Of a DNA stretch of 64,000 nucleotides, positions 49,979 to 58,898 are shown piece by piece. Below the pieces are notes generated by a model. It did not search any database and was not told the DNA's origin. It was given only the letters and a program-made list of their open reading frames with translations. Within the stretch, counting starts at the first letter, position 1; every line of letters starts with the position of its first letter. The DNA comes from Herbaspirillum autotrophicum (GTDB lineage Bacteria; Pseudomonadota; Gammaproteobacteria; Burkholderiales; Burkholderiaceae_D): positions 1 through 64,000 of the forward strand of contig NZ_LFLS01000015.1 in the NCBI RefSeq assembly GCF_001189915.1, written 5' to 3'. The translations under genes were made by a program, and so were the position numbers.

Positions 49979-50851
49979 ATGGCCATTGATTATTTCAAAC
50001 TGAAGAACTGGGTGTTTCCCGAACAGGAACACCGCTATACCGAAAAAGACACGATGCTGTATGCGCTCGCGCTCGGCCTCGGGAAAAATTCCACGGATGG
50101 CAATGAATTGCGCTTTGTCTATGAAAAGGGCTTGCAGGCATTTCCCAGCATGGCGGTGATTTTGGCGCATCCCGGTTTGTGGATGGGCAATCCGGAGTCG
50201 GGTATCAATTTGCTCAAGGTGGTACATGGCGAGCAAAAGGTACGGCTGCACCAGTGCTTGCCGAGCAGCGGCATCGTGGTCGGCCGGTCGCGGGTCATGG
50301 CGGTGGTCGACAAGGGCGCAGATAAAGGTGCATTGGTCGTGGTGGAGCGCAAGGTGGTGGATCAGAAAAGCGGCGTCACTTTGGCAACGGTAGAGCAGAT
50401 TTCGTTTTGTCGTGGTGAAGGCGGCTTCAGCGAACAAGGTCAGCCCAGTGATGTCTTGCCGGTACAGTCGGCTGCCATGCCGGCGCGGGCGGCAGATCAG
50501 ATCTGCGACTTGCCGACCCGGCCGGAGATGGCGTTGTTGTATCGCCTGTCGAGTGACATGAACCCTTTGCATGCCGACCCGGCGGTCGCCTGCGCCGCCG
50601 GCTTTGCGCGCCCGATTCTGCATGGCCTCGGCACCTATGGCGTGGCCTGCCACGCGATCCTGAAAAGCTGCTGCGATTACCGGCCGGAGCGATTGCAGTC
50701 ATTGCAGACCCGATTTTCGGCACCGGTTTTTCCGGGCGAAACGATCCGCACGGAAATCTGGCGCGAAGGCGGACGGGCTTTGTTCCGCTCGCGCGTGCTG
50801 GAACGCGATCAGATTGTATTGAGCAACGGCAGCGCGGATATCGCCGCCTGA
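49979..50851 (+). CDS. MaoC-type 2-enoyl-CoA hydratase (hydratase-2-like)
   Basis: I start at ATG 49979 (MAIDYFKLKNW), 58 bases after the SDR stop. The 290-residue double-hotdog protein ends with the catalytic hydratase-2 motif: LYRLSSDMNPLHADPAVACAAGFARPILHGLGTYG (Asp and His). The N-terminal hotdog (YALALGLGKNSTDGNELRFVYEKGLQAFPSMAVIL) is that of MFE-2 hydratases. It adds water to a trans-2-enoyl-CoA to give the (3R)-hydroxyacyl-CoA used by the upstream SDR. Confidence 0.92.
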   Translation: MAIDYFKLKNWVFPEQEHRYTEKDTMLYALALGLGKNSTDGNELRFVYEKGLQAFPSMAVILAHPGLWMGNPESGINLLKVVHGEQKVRLHQCLPSSGIVVGRSRVMAVVDKGADKGALVVVERKVVDQKSGVTLATVEQISFCRGEGGFSEQGQPSDVLPVQSAAMPARAADQICDLPTRPEMALLYRLSSDMNPLHADPAVACAAGFARPILHGLGTYGVACHAILKSCCDYRPERLQSLQTRFSAPVFPGETIRTEIWREGGRALFRSRVLERDQIVLSNGSADIAA

Positions 50852-50895
50852 AGCTGCACACCAGATTGATTCAACGCATTTTCGGAGACAGAACC

Positions 50896-51675
50896 ATGAC
50901 AAGCAAGACAGCAGTGATTCGTTCGGATATCGGTTTCAGTACGCCGGATCGCATCACGGTACGCGGCAAGGATTTGCCGAACGAGATTCTGGGGCACATG
51001 AATCTGGGCGACTTCGCCTACTTTCAATTGACCGGCAAGACCGCTACCGGCAATCAGTCGCGGGTCTTCAATGCGATGTTGATCACGTTGGTCGAGCATG
51101 GCATTACTCCCAGCGCGCTGGTTGCCCGGCTGACCTATGCCGGTGCGCCGGAATCCTTGCAAGGCGCCGTCGCTGCCGGCTTGTGCGGGCTCGGAACGGT
51201 GTTTGTCGGCACCACGGAAGGCGCTGCCAAAATGTTGTATGAAGCGCTGGACGGCGCTGGCCCGGATGCCGATCTGGCCGATATCGCCAGGCGCACCGTG
51301 GCGGTTTTCCGTGACCGCAAACAGATTATTCCCGGCATCGGTCATCCGCTGCACAAGCCGATTGATCCGCGCACGCCGCGTCTGTTCCAGATCGCTGCCG
51401 ACAATGGCATGAAAGGTCGTTACATCGCATTGATGGAATTGATCGGGGCGGAAGCCGAGCGTGCTTCCGGCAAGGTGTTGCCGATCAACGCCACCGGCGC
51501 CATCGGTGCGATTTGCTGCGAATTCGGGTTCCCCTGGAAGATCGTGCGCGGCTTCGGTGTCATGGCGCGCGCCATCGGTCTGGTCGGTCATATTCTGGAA
51601 GAGTCGGAAACGCCCATGGCGCACGAGATCTGGCACCGGATTGAAGACGAGGCCAGCGCGCATTTGCGCAAGTAG
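50896..51675 (+). CDS. Citrate-synthase-fold lyase (citryl-CoA lyase-like)
   Basis: I start at ATG 50896 (MTSKTAVIRSD) after GGAGACAG. At 259 residues it corresponds to the citryl-CoA lyase part of the citrate synthase fold. LPNEILGHMNLGDFAYFQLTGK is followed by PGIGHPLHKPIDPRT with the catalytic His, then ALMELIGAEAE, LPINATGAIGAICCEFGFPW and RGFGVMARAIGLVGHILEE. Such lyases split 3-hydroxy-3-carboxyacyl-CoA type compounds by retro-aldol cleavage to acetyl-CoA and an oxoacid. In this operon it may catalyse the carbon-carbon cleavage step; direction and substrate are inferred. Confidence 0.85.
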   Translation: MTSKTAVIRSDIGFSTPDRITVRGKDLPNEILGHMNLGDFAYFQLTGKTATGNQSRVFNAMLITLVEHGITPSALVARLTYAGAPESLQGAVAAGLCGLGTVFVGTTEGAAKMLYEALDGAGPDADLADIARRTVAVFRDRKQIIPGIGHPLHKPIDPRTPRLFQIAADNGMKGRYIALMELIGAEAERASGKVLPINATGAIGAICCEFGFPWKIVRGFGVMARAIGLVGHILEESETPMAHEIWHRIEDEASAHLRK

Positions 51676-51740
51676 GTAAGCTCTTGCGCCAAGCCGCAAG
51701 ATTTAACGATAAAAAATAGAAAAATCAGACAGGAGACATC

Positions 51741-52379
51741 ATGGACAGAAATGCCAATGGAATGATTGCGGTCTGGCTGCATGTGGCCGAGTCGCGTGAA
51801 GAAGAGTTCAACGCCTGGTACGAAATGGAGCATGTGGCGGAGGTGTGCGCAATTGATGGCGTGGCCAGCGGCCGGCGCTATTTTTCGGCGGCACGGTTGC
51901 CCAAGTATCTGGTGTTTTACGAAACCCGCGACGAGCAGGTGGAGCCGGGGCCGGGCTTTCAGCGACTGTTGTCGCATCAAACGCCATGGTCGTGCCGCAT
52001 GCAAGAGTTTTATGGCGAAAATCGCGTGCGCCGCAACTATCGCCGCCTGTTTGCGCAAGGCGCATTTCCTGCCACGCATGAGGGAAGTCTGTTCACCCTG
52101 ACCGCGCAGGTGAGTGGCAGTGTTGACACTGCGCGTGTGACCGCCGGTGCCGCTGATGCCCTCAACGTGCCGGGTTGCGTGGCGGTGCGCTGTTTTGAAA
52201 ATGTTGCCGCCGATGCCCGCTATCTGGAAGTGTATGACTTCGCCACGGCAGACGGGCCGGCACAGACGGCGTGGAATGACTTCATCGAAAGCCGCCAGGC
52301 GGCGTTGCGCAGTGCCGGTCTGAGCAATATCGTCAGCGACAGCTATCGCGCCACCGGTACGCCGCAAGTGGTGAGCTGA
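51741..52379 (+). CDS. Ferredoxin-fold (dimeric alpha/beta barrel-like) protein
   Basis: A 212-residue protein with two similar halves. Each resembles a monooxygenase- or ABM-like ferredoxin fold: IAVWLHVAESREEEFNAWYEMEHVAEVCAIDGVASGRRYF and, later, FTLTAQVSGSVDTARV...YLEVYDFAT. EEEFNAWYEMEHVAEV is typical of proteins that accompany aromatic or CoA-thioester degradation genes. Enzymatic role unknown. AGGAGACATC precedes the ATG; a 65-base gap with AT-rich sequence separates it from the lyase gene. Confidence 0.75.
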   Translation: MDRNANGMIAVWLHVAESREEEFNAWYEMEHVAEVCAIDGVASGRRYFSAARLPKYLVFYETRDEQVEPGPGFQRLLSHQTPWSCRMQEFYGENRVRRNYRRLFAQGAFPATHEGSLFTLTAQVSGSVDTARVTAGAADALNVPGCVAVRCFENVAADARYLEVYDFATADGPAQTAWNDFIESRQAALRSAGLSNIVSDSYRATGTPQVVS

Positions 52380-52438
52380 GGTGCCGGCCCCGTAATTACC
52401 TGCTGCAGAGAATAACGATAACGAGACAGAGAGCAATC

Positions 52439-53572
52439 ATGATCCTGAAAAAATATTTGCCAGCATTGGTGCTGGCGCTGTTGTGCCAATACGCGCCGAC
52501 GGCGGCAGTGGCCGAAGAAATTCACATCGGCGCGGCCTTTCCGCTGAGCGGGCCGAACGCCTCATTCGGTGATACGTTTCTGGCTGGCGCCAATCTGGCG
52601 GTGGAACATATCAATGCCGACAAGTTGTTGTCCGACAAACTGGTGATCAAATACGAAGACAGTCAGGGCTTGCCGCAGCAGGGCGTGATCGGCATGAACA
52701 AGCTGGTCAATGTGGAAAAAGTACCGTATGTGCTGACGGCATTCACCGGGGTCTCGAAAGCGATTTCTGGTGTTGCCCAGCGCACGCATACGGTCGTGGC
52801 CAATGGCGGTGCCATCGGTCCCGATCTGGCGACACTCGGGCCATACTTCTGGAACGTGATTCCGTTGGCCAATTTCGAAGTGCGCGCCATGGTGCCGTAC
52901 CTGGTCAAGGAGCGTGGCCTGAAGCGGATCGTGCTGGTGTATGTCGATGACCCGCTCGGTCAGGCCATCAAGAAAGAACTGGAAACTGCGGTCCCGGCTG
53001 CCGGCGGGCAACTGGTGGATGTGTTGTCGGTACCGCCGACCATCCAGCAATTCAGCAGCATCGCCGCCCGTGTGCGCAGCGCCAAGGCCGATGCGGTCTA
53101 CATCATTTCTTACGGCGCACAGCAATTGCAGATCGTCAAACAATTCCGCGACAACGGCATTACCCAGCAACTGGTGAGCTATACCGGCTTCTCGGTGCCC
53201 GAGATCGATGCCTTGCCGGAAGCGCGCGGCGCGTTGTACACCTCGCAAAACATCGACTGGAATTCCAGCGATCCGGTCACCAGGCGCTTTGTCGATGATT
53301 ACCGCAAAAAGTACAAAAAGCTGCCGACCACTTACATGGCGAATTACTACAACGCGGTGCGCCTGTTCGGGTTGCTGGCGCACGATTTGCAAAAGCAGGG
53401 CAAGCCGGTGACCGGCGATACCTTGCTGGAACAGCGCAAGCAGAGCAAGCGTTTTGACTTCGTGGGCGGCAAGGTCAGCTTCGCCGATAACGGCACCATC
53501 ACTGCGCCGATGCAAATCAATGAAGTCGATGGCAAGGGTGGCCGGCTGGTAACGGTGTCAGCCGCACCTTGA
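52439..53572 (+). CDS. Periplasmic substrate-binding protein, branched-chain/acid ABC transporter, copy 1
   Basis: A 377-residue Liv-type binding protein with signal peptide (MILKKYLPALVLALLCQYAPTAAVA). The binding lobes show IHIGAAFPLSGPNASFGDTFLAGANLAVEHIN, TAFTGVSKAISGVAQ, and IVLVYVDDPLGQAIKKELE. It captures the operon substrate in the periplasm for LivHMGF. It aligns with copy 2 (54476) almost without gaps and is clearly a paralogue; a crotonase gene sits between them. Confidence 0.9.
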   Translation: MILKKYLPALVLALLCQYAPTAAVAEEIHIGAAFPLSGPNASFGDTFLAGANLAVEHINADKLLSDKLVIKYEDSQGLPQQGVIGMNKLVNVEKVPYVLTAFTGVSKAISGVAQRTHTVVANGGAIGPDLATLGPYFWNVIPLANFEVRAMVPYLVKERGLKRIVLVYVDDPLGQAIKKELETAVPAAGGQLVDVLSVPPTIQQFSSIAARVRSAKADAVYIISYGAQQLQIVKQFRDNGITQQLVSYTGFSVPEIDALPEARGALYTSQNIDWNSSDPVTRRFVDDYRKKYKKLPTTYMANYYNAVRLFGLLAHDLQKQGKPVTGDTLLEQRKQSKRFDFVGGKVSFADNGTITAPMQINEVDGKGGRLVTVSAAP

Positions 53573-53604
53573 GCGCAGATTCCATCATGGGACATGGAGT
53601 ACAT

Positions 53605-54396
53605 ATGAACGACGCAGGCATCCTGTTTTCTTTCACCGGTGGCGTGGCGCGCATCACGCTGAACCGGCCGCAGCGGCTCAACAGCCTGAGCGATGGCATG
53701 CATGAAGAGATTGCGGCGGCCATTGCCGGTGTCGAGCATGACCCGGCGCTGCGGGTACTGGTCTTCAGCGGCAGCGGTCGCGCCTTTTGTGCCGGCCAGG
53801 ATCAGACCGACCGCACGCCGCCGGCCGACGGCAGCCGGCGTGATCTTGGCCTGTCGCTGGAACGGTATTACAAACCACTGGTATTGAAGTTGCGCGCGCT
53901 GCCGGTGCCGGTAGTGTGTGCCCTCAATGGCGTGGCGGCAGGTGTCGGTTCCACGCTGGCGCTGGCGTGTGACATCGTGATCGCCAGCAAGTCCGCTTAT
54001 TTTTTACAAGGATTCACCAAGCTTGGCTTAATGCCCGATGCCGGTGCCACGCAATTCTTGCCGCAACTGGTGGGAACGGCGCGTGCCATCGGGCTGAGCA
54101 TGCTCAATCACAAACTGAGTGCGGAGCAGGCGGCGGCCTGGGGCTTGATCTGGCGCTGCGTGGAAGATGAGGAATTCCAGGCGGAAGCCGAATTGCTGAT
54201 CGCGCAACTGGCGGGTTCCGCCACCAAGGCGCTGGGGCTGACAAAACTGGCGATCTATGCGGCAGCCGATAACAGTCTGGCGCAGCAACTGGAACTGGAA
54301 TTGCAGTCGCAACGGGCACTCGGTTACAGCGACGATTACCAGGAAGGAGCGGCAGCCTTTCGCGAAAAGCGGGCACCGCTGTTTCGCGGCAGTTGA
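53605..54396 (+). CDS. Enoyl-CoA hydratase/isomerase (crotonase), PaaG-like
   Basis: I start at ATG 53605 (MNDAGILFSF); ATGGAGT precedes it, and a TTG overlapping the upstream stop is the alternative. The 263-residue crotonase has the oxyanion-hole segments RVLVFSGSGRAFCAGQDQTDR and ALNGVAAGVGSTLALACDIVIAS. LGLMPDAGATQFLPQLVG is the PaaG-type pattern with Asp in place of the hydratase Glu. So isomerisation or ring-type chemistry is more likely than simple hydration. The second Glu of classical hydratases is not evident. Confidence 0.87.
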   Translation: MNDAGILFSFTGGVARITLNRPQRLNSLSDGMHEEIAAAIAGVEHDPALRVLVFSGSGRAFCAGQDQTDRTPPADGSRRDLGLSLERYYKPLVLKLRALPVPVVCALNGVAAGVGSTLALACDIVIASKSAYFLQGFTKLGLMPDAGATQFLPQLVGTARAIGLSMLNHKLSAEQAAAWGLIWRCVEDEEFQAEAELLIAQLAGSATKALGLTKLAIYAAADNSLAQQLELELQSQRALGYSDDYQEGAAAFREKRAPLFRGS

Positions 54397-54475
54397 ATGC
54401 GTCGCCGCAAGGAAATGGCAGCAAGCAGAGAGCAATGACGGACAAATTTCTTAAAACATAATGCAGGAGATAAAC

Positions 54476-55606
54476 ATGTCTATATTAAAAAGAATTTTCG
54501 CTGCGGCGCTGATGGCCGGCGCCGTCTCTGCCATGCCGGCACATGCGGCTGACGTTACCATCGGCGCCTTGTTTCCGATGAGCGGACTGAATGCGTCGTA
54601 TGGCGACATTTTCAGCTCCGGCGCCAACCTGGCGCGGGATCACATCAATGCCGACAATCTGCTGGGCGGCAAACTGTCGATCCAGTACGAAGACAGTCAG
54701 GCCTTGCCGCAGCAGGGCGTGATCGGCATGAACAAACTGGTCAATGTACAAAAGGTGCCGTATGTCCTGTCGGCTTTTACCGGTGTCTCGAAAGCGATTT
54801 CCACGGTAGCCGGACGTACCAAAACGGTTGCCGTCAATGGCGGCGGTGTCGGTCCCGATCTGGCCGAGCTTGGTCCGTATTTTTGGAACATCATTCCGCT
54901 GGCCAATTATGAAGTGCGCGCGATCATTCCTTATCTGGTCAACGAGCGCAAACTGAAACGCTTTGTGCTGGTATATATCGATGATCCGCTCGGGCAGGCG
55001 ATCCGCAAGGAAATGGAAACCAGCTTGCCGGGCGCCGGCGGTCAACTGGTGGAAGCCTTGTCGGTGCCGGCCACGGCGCAGCAATTCGGCGGCATTGCCG
55101 CCCGGGTGCGGGCGGCCAATCCGGATGTGGTCTACATCGCGTCGTATGGCTCGCAACAGTTGCAGATCGTCAAGCAATTCCGCGACAACGGCGTCAAGCA
55201 ATTGCTGGCCAGCTATACCGCGTTCTCGGTGCCGGAAATCAATACCCAGCCGGAAGCATTGGGTTCGCTGTACACCACGCAGTTCATGGACTGGAATTCG
55301 CATGATCCGGTGACCAAGCGCTTTGTGGATGATTACAAGAAAAAATACAACAAGATGCCGACCGCGTATATCGCCAACTATTACAACGCGGTACGCCTGT
55401 TCGCCTTGCTGGCCGAGCAATTGCAAAAGAAGGGCAAACCGGTTACCGGTGACAACCTGTTGGCACAGCGTATCGAAAGCAAATCGTTCGATCTGGTCGG
55501 CGGCAAGGTGACCTTTACTGACAACGGTACGGTAGTGATGCCGATGCAAATCAATGAAATCGACGGCAAAGGCGGCAAGATCGTCAGCGCCGCGAATACG
55601 AAATAA
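54476..55606 (+). CDS. Periplasmic substrate-binding protein, branched-chain/acid ABC transporter, copy 2
   Basis: I start at ATG 54476 after AGGAGATAAAC. The 376-residue protein has a signal peptide (MSILKRIFAAALMAGAVSAMPAHA) and the same fold as copy 1, with the same YEDSQALPQQGVIGMNKLVNV segment. The DNA of the two copies is also nearly the same over that segment, indicating a recent duplication or gene conversion. It is directly upstream of livH, so it is probably the partner expressed with the permease. Confidence 0.9.
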   Translation: MSILKRIFAAALMAGAVSAMPAHAADVTIGALFPMSGLNASYGDIFSSGANLARDHINADNLLGGKLSIQYEDSQALPQQGVIGMNKLVNVQKVPYVLSAFTGVSKAISTVAGRTKTVAVNGGGVGPDLAELGPYFWNIIPLANYEVRAIIPYLVNERKLKRFVLVYIDDPLGQAIRKEMETSLPGAGGQLVEALSVPATAQQFGGIAARVRAANPDVVYIASYGSQQLQIVKQFRDNGVKQLLASYTAFSVPEINTQPEALGSLYTTQFMDWNSHDPVTKRFVDDYKKKYNKMPTAYIANYYNAVRLFALLAEQLQKKGKPVTGDNLLAQRIESKSFDLVGGKVTFTDNGTVVMPMQINEIDGKGGKIVSAANTK

Positions 55607-55624
55607 CGCGAAGAGGCGAGTCCC

Positions 55625-56497
55625 ATGCTGCTACTACAGCTTCTGATCAATGGCTTGCAGGTGGGCGCGCTGTATGCGCTCATCGCAGTCGGCTTTTCAT
55701 TGATATTCGGTTCGACCAAGGTATTTCACTTTGCCCATGGTTCCACGTTCACGATTGCCGCCTATGTGTTTTATTACCTGTACTCGGTAGCGCAACTGCA
55801 CTGGGTGCTGGCAATTCTGGCGGCAACACTGGCGGCGGTGCTGTTCGGCGTGTTGCTGGACCGCTTCGTGTACGCACCGATTCAGGCACATGAAGGCTCG
55901 TTCTTTACCGTGTTCGTGGCCTCGTTCGGGATCGGCATCGTGGTGCAAAATCTGATCGGCATCATCTTCGGTCGCAGCTTCGTATCGGTGGCGACGCCGC
56001 TCAGCCGCAGCATTGAAGTGGCATCCGGATTGTTTGTCTCGCCGCTGTCCGGGATTGCCATCGTGGTCGCCGCGCTGTTCTTCTGGGGCTTGCAGGTATT
56101 CCTGATGCGCACGCATGTCGGCATGGGATTGCGTGCCTTGTCAGAAAACACCGAACTGATCCGCGCGTATGGGTTGAGCCCGCGGCGCTTGTCGACCATC
56201 GTGTTCGCGCTCGGCTCCTTGCTGGTGGTGCCGGCGGCGATTCTGTCGGCAGCCAGCGCCGGCCTCAATCCGGCCATCGGTCACCATGTCATGCTGATCA
56301 GTCTGGCTGCCACTATCGTCGGCGGTGTCGGCAGCCTGCGCGGCGCCGCTTGTGCCGGTCTGTTGCTGGGCATGGCGGAGAACCTGGCGCTACTGTATTT
56401 CGAGCCGCAATGGAGCGAGGCGGTGACCTTCATCGTGTTGTTCCTGTTCATACTGTTCCGACCTTCCGGATTTTTCGGTCGCGCGGTTACTTCCTGA
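55625..56497 (+). CDS. livH: Branched-chain amino acid-type ABC permease LivH
   Basis: A 290-residue integral membrane protein with eight hydrophobic segments. LivH motifs are clear: LLINGLQVGALYALIAVGFSLIFGSTKVFHFAHG, and TIVGGVGSLRGAACAGLLLGMAENLALLY in the cytoplasmic loop region that contacts the ATPases. It forms the translocation channel with LivM. The gene follows the binding-protein stop by 18 bases with GAGGCGAG as ribosome-binding site. Confidence 0.95.
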   Translation: MLLLQLLINGLQVGALYALIAVGFSLIFGSTKVFHFAHGSTFTIAAYVFYYLYSVAQLHWVLAILAATLAAVLFGVLLDRFVYAPIQAHEGSFFTVFVASFGIGIVVQNLIGIIFGRSFVSVATPLSRSIEVASGLFVSPLSGIAIVVAALFFWGLQVFLMRTHVGMGLRALSENTELIRAYGLSPRRLSTIVFALGSLLVVPAAILSAASAGLNPAIGHHVMLISLAATIVGGVGSLRGAACAGLLLGMAENLALLYFEPQWSEAVTFIVLFLFILFRPSGFFGRAVTS

Positions 56498-56508
56498 GGC
56501 CACCAATC

Positions 56509-57390
56509 ATGTTTGCTTATTTACTCAATCTGGTGACGCTGATCTGCATCAACGCGATTTTGGCGATCACGCTCAACTTCATCATGGGCTATGCCGGGAT
56601 TTTTTCGATTGCGCATGCGATCTTCTTTGGTGTCGGTGCATATACGGCCGCCTATTTCGCGGTGCACTTCAGTGCCTCTCTGTTTTTGGCGGTACCGGTA
56701 GCGATGGTGGTGGCGGGCTTGCTGTCACTGGTACTGGCGTTGCCGGCACTGCGCGTGCGCGGTGAGTACTTCGTCGCGGCTTCGCTCGGTTTGCAGGTGC
56801 TGGGGGTGACCGTGTTTTCCGAATGGAAGTCGGTGACCGGCGGGCTGGGCGGTGTGATCGGCATTCCGCCGGCGGAGCTGTTTGGCTATGCGGTGACCGA
56901 TCCGGTGCAGTTCCTGTTGCTGACGCTGGCTTGCCTGATACCGGTGCTGCTGATCACCAGTACCTTGCTGCGTTCCAGTTTTGGCCGCAATCTGAAGGCA
57001 ATCCGCGACAGTGAATCTGCGGCCCACGCGTTCGGCAAGAATGTAGCGGCGATCAAGACGCTGTCAGTGGTGATTTCTTCCGCGCTGGCAGCGGTAGCCG
57101 GGGCCTTGTATGCGTTCTACCTCGGCTTCATCAATGTCGAGAGCTTCATGCTGGATACTTCGGTGTTGCTGATGGCCATGGTCATCATTGGCGGCACCGG
57201 CACCTTGCTTGGTCCTATCGTCGGCACCGTGTTGCTGATGTTGCTGCCGAGTCTGTTCAGCTATATGTGGTTTTTGCCGCAAACCGAGATCGGCGCGATT
57301 CAGCAGATCGCTTACGGCATCGCCATGGTGTTATTGATGATTTATCGTCCGGGTGGCATTGTCGGCCCGGCCAAAAGGAGCAAGGCATGA
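56509..57390 (+). CDS. livM: Branched-chain amino acid-type ABC permease LivM
   Basis: I start at ATG 56509 ([13 protein letters not shown]), 11 bases after livH; upstream frames are inside livH. The 293-residue permease has the LivM pattern [77 protein letters not shown] and [17 protein letters not shown]. It overlaps livG by ATGA. Confidence 0.95.
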   Translation: MFAYLLNLVTLICINAILAITLNFIMGYAGIFSIAHAIFFGVGAYTAAYFAVHFSASLFLAVPVAMVVAGLLSLVLALPALRVRGEYFVAASLGLQVLGVTVFSEWKSVTGGLGGVIGIPPAELFGYAVTDPVQFLLLTLACLIPVLLITSTLLRSSFGRNLKAIRDSESAAHAFGKNVAAIKTLSVVISSALAAVAGALYAFYLGFINVESFMLDTSVLLMAMVIIGGTGTLLGPIVGTVLLMLLPSLFSYMWFLPQTEIGAIQQIAYGIAMVLLMIYRPGGIVGPAKRSKA

Positions 57391-58178
57391 TGCGCGATCC
57401 CAGTCTGCAACCGCAGCAGGCAGCCCCGGAGCAAGAGGTATTGCTGCGCATCAGCAATCTCAACAAGGCATTCGGTGGCCTCAAGGTGACCAATAATGTA
57501 TCGCTGGATCTGCGCGCCGGTATCGTGACCACGCTGGTGGGACCGAACGGCGCCGGCAAGACCACCTTGTTCAATCTGATTACCGGCCATCTGGTACCGG
57601 AATCCGGCGACATCCTGTGGAAAGGACAATCGATCGTCGGCAAGTCGCACTATCAGATTGGCCGCCTCGGGATCGCCCGCACTTTTCAGGATTTGCGTCT
57701 GTTCAACCACATGACAGTAGAAGAAAACGTACTGACGGTGATGGAGCCGAGTTCATGGATCTGGCAAGCCGGCGGCCGTGCCGCGCGACAGGCGCGGCTG
57801 GAAAAAGTAAGACATATTCTGGAACGGACCAAATTGGCCGACAAGGCCAAGACGCGCGCGATTGATCTGGCGTATGCCGAACGCAAATTCCTGAGCATGG
57901 CGCGCATCATGGCAACCGATTCCAAAATCTGGTTGCTGGATGAACCCGCGTCGGGTCTGGATCGCGGCTCGTATGAATTGTTTCTGGAACTGTTGCGCAG
58001 CGAAGTGCGACAGGGCGTGACGGTATGCATCATCGAACACAATCTCGATATCGTGATCGGCATTTCCGACCGCATTGCATTTCTCGATCAGGGCAAACTG
58101 CTGGCCGATGGCGATCCGGCCACGGTGCTCAAGGACCCGCATCTGGCGGCAATTTATTTCGGGGAGCAAGCAGCATGA
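57387..58178 (+). CDS. livG: ABC transporter ATPase LivG with altered signature motif
   Basis: I start at ATG 57387, overlapping the livM stop. The 263-residue ATPase has Walker [10 protein letters not shown] (52-60), Q-loop Gln101, Walker B IWLLDEP (181-187) and His218. The LivG signature, normally LxYGxQ, reads LAYAERKF (161-168): the Gly is Ala and the following Gln is Arg. ATP sites need the signature Gly from the opposite subunit, so one of the two sites may be weak and the transporter asymmetric. Confidence 0.93.
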   Translation: MMRDPSLQPQQAAPEQEVLLRISNLNKAFGGLKVTNNVSLDLRAGIVTTLVGPNGAGKTTLFNLITGHLVPESGDILWKGQSIVGKSHYQIGRLGIARTFQDLRLFNHMTVEENVLTVMEPSSWIWQAGGRAARQARLEKVRHILERTKLADKAKTRAIDLAYAERKFLSMARIMATDSKIWLLDEPASGLDRGSYELFLELLRSEVRQGVTVCIIEHNLDIVIGISDRIAFLDQGKLLADGDPATVLKDPHLAAIYFGEQAA

Positions 58179-58897
58179 ACCAAACGCCAACTACCATATT
58201 GAGAACACGCGGGCTGGAAGTCGGTTATGGCGGGCGACCGGTATTGTCGAACTTTGATTTCGATTTGCGGCCGGCGGAAGTGCTGTGTCTGATTGGTCAT
58301 AACGGCGCTGGCAAGTCGACGCTGCTGAAAACCTTGTTTGGCCTGGTACGACGCCAGCGCGGTGAAGTGCTGCTGGATGACAAGCCAATGAACATGCTGG
58401 AACCGCGCGCATTGACCGCTGCCGGCATTTCGCTGGTGCCGGAAGGACGCGGCATTTTTCCGGGACTGACGGTGGCGGAAACCATGAAGCTCGGTTTGTG
58501 GTCGGCCGGCGTCGCCGCCGAAGAACGGGCCGACCGTCTGGCCTGGGTAATGACGGTATTGCCGGCGCTGGGCCAGTTTTATCAGCGTCGCGCCGGTACC
58601 TTGTCGGGCGGCCAGCAGCAAATGGTGTCGATTGGTCGTGCGCTGCTGAGCCGGCCGCGTTGCCTGTTGATGGACGAACCATCGATTGGCCTTGCACCCA
58701 AGCTGTTTCAGGATTTGCTGCAGCCGATACGGCAGTTGCAAAAGGATTCCGGCATGGCGATTTTGCTGGTGGAGCAGAACGTCAAGGAAGCGCTCAAGAT
58801 ATCCGACCGTGTCGTGGTCATGAAATCGGGTGCGATTATCCGCGAAGCGGTACCGGAAGAATTGAGTGATAACGCCAAACTTATGGAGCTGTATTGA
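58175..58897 (+). CDS. livF: ABC transporter ATPase LivF
   Basis: I start at ATG 58175, overlapping the livG stop (ATGA). The 240-residue ATPase has Walker A GHNGAGKST, an intact signature LSGGQQQM, Walker B CLLMDEP and the LivF tail VVVMKSGAI. It pairs with the LivG subunit of altered signature, so the composite site using this intact signature should be the active one. Confidence 0.95.
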   Translation: MNQTPTTILRTRGLEVGYGGRPVLSNFDFDLRPAEVLCLIGHNGAGKSTLLKTLFGLVRRQRGEVLLDDKPMNMLEPRALTAAGISLVPEGRGIFPGLTVAETMKLGLWSAGVAAEERADRLAWVMTVLPALGQFYQRRAGTLSGGQQQMVSIGRALLSRPRCLLMDEPSIGLAPKLFQDLLQPIRQLQKDSGMAILLVEQNVKEALKISDRVVVMKSGAIIREAVPEELSDNAKLMELY

Positions 58898-58898
58898 A

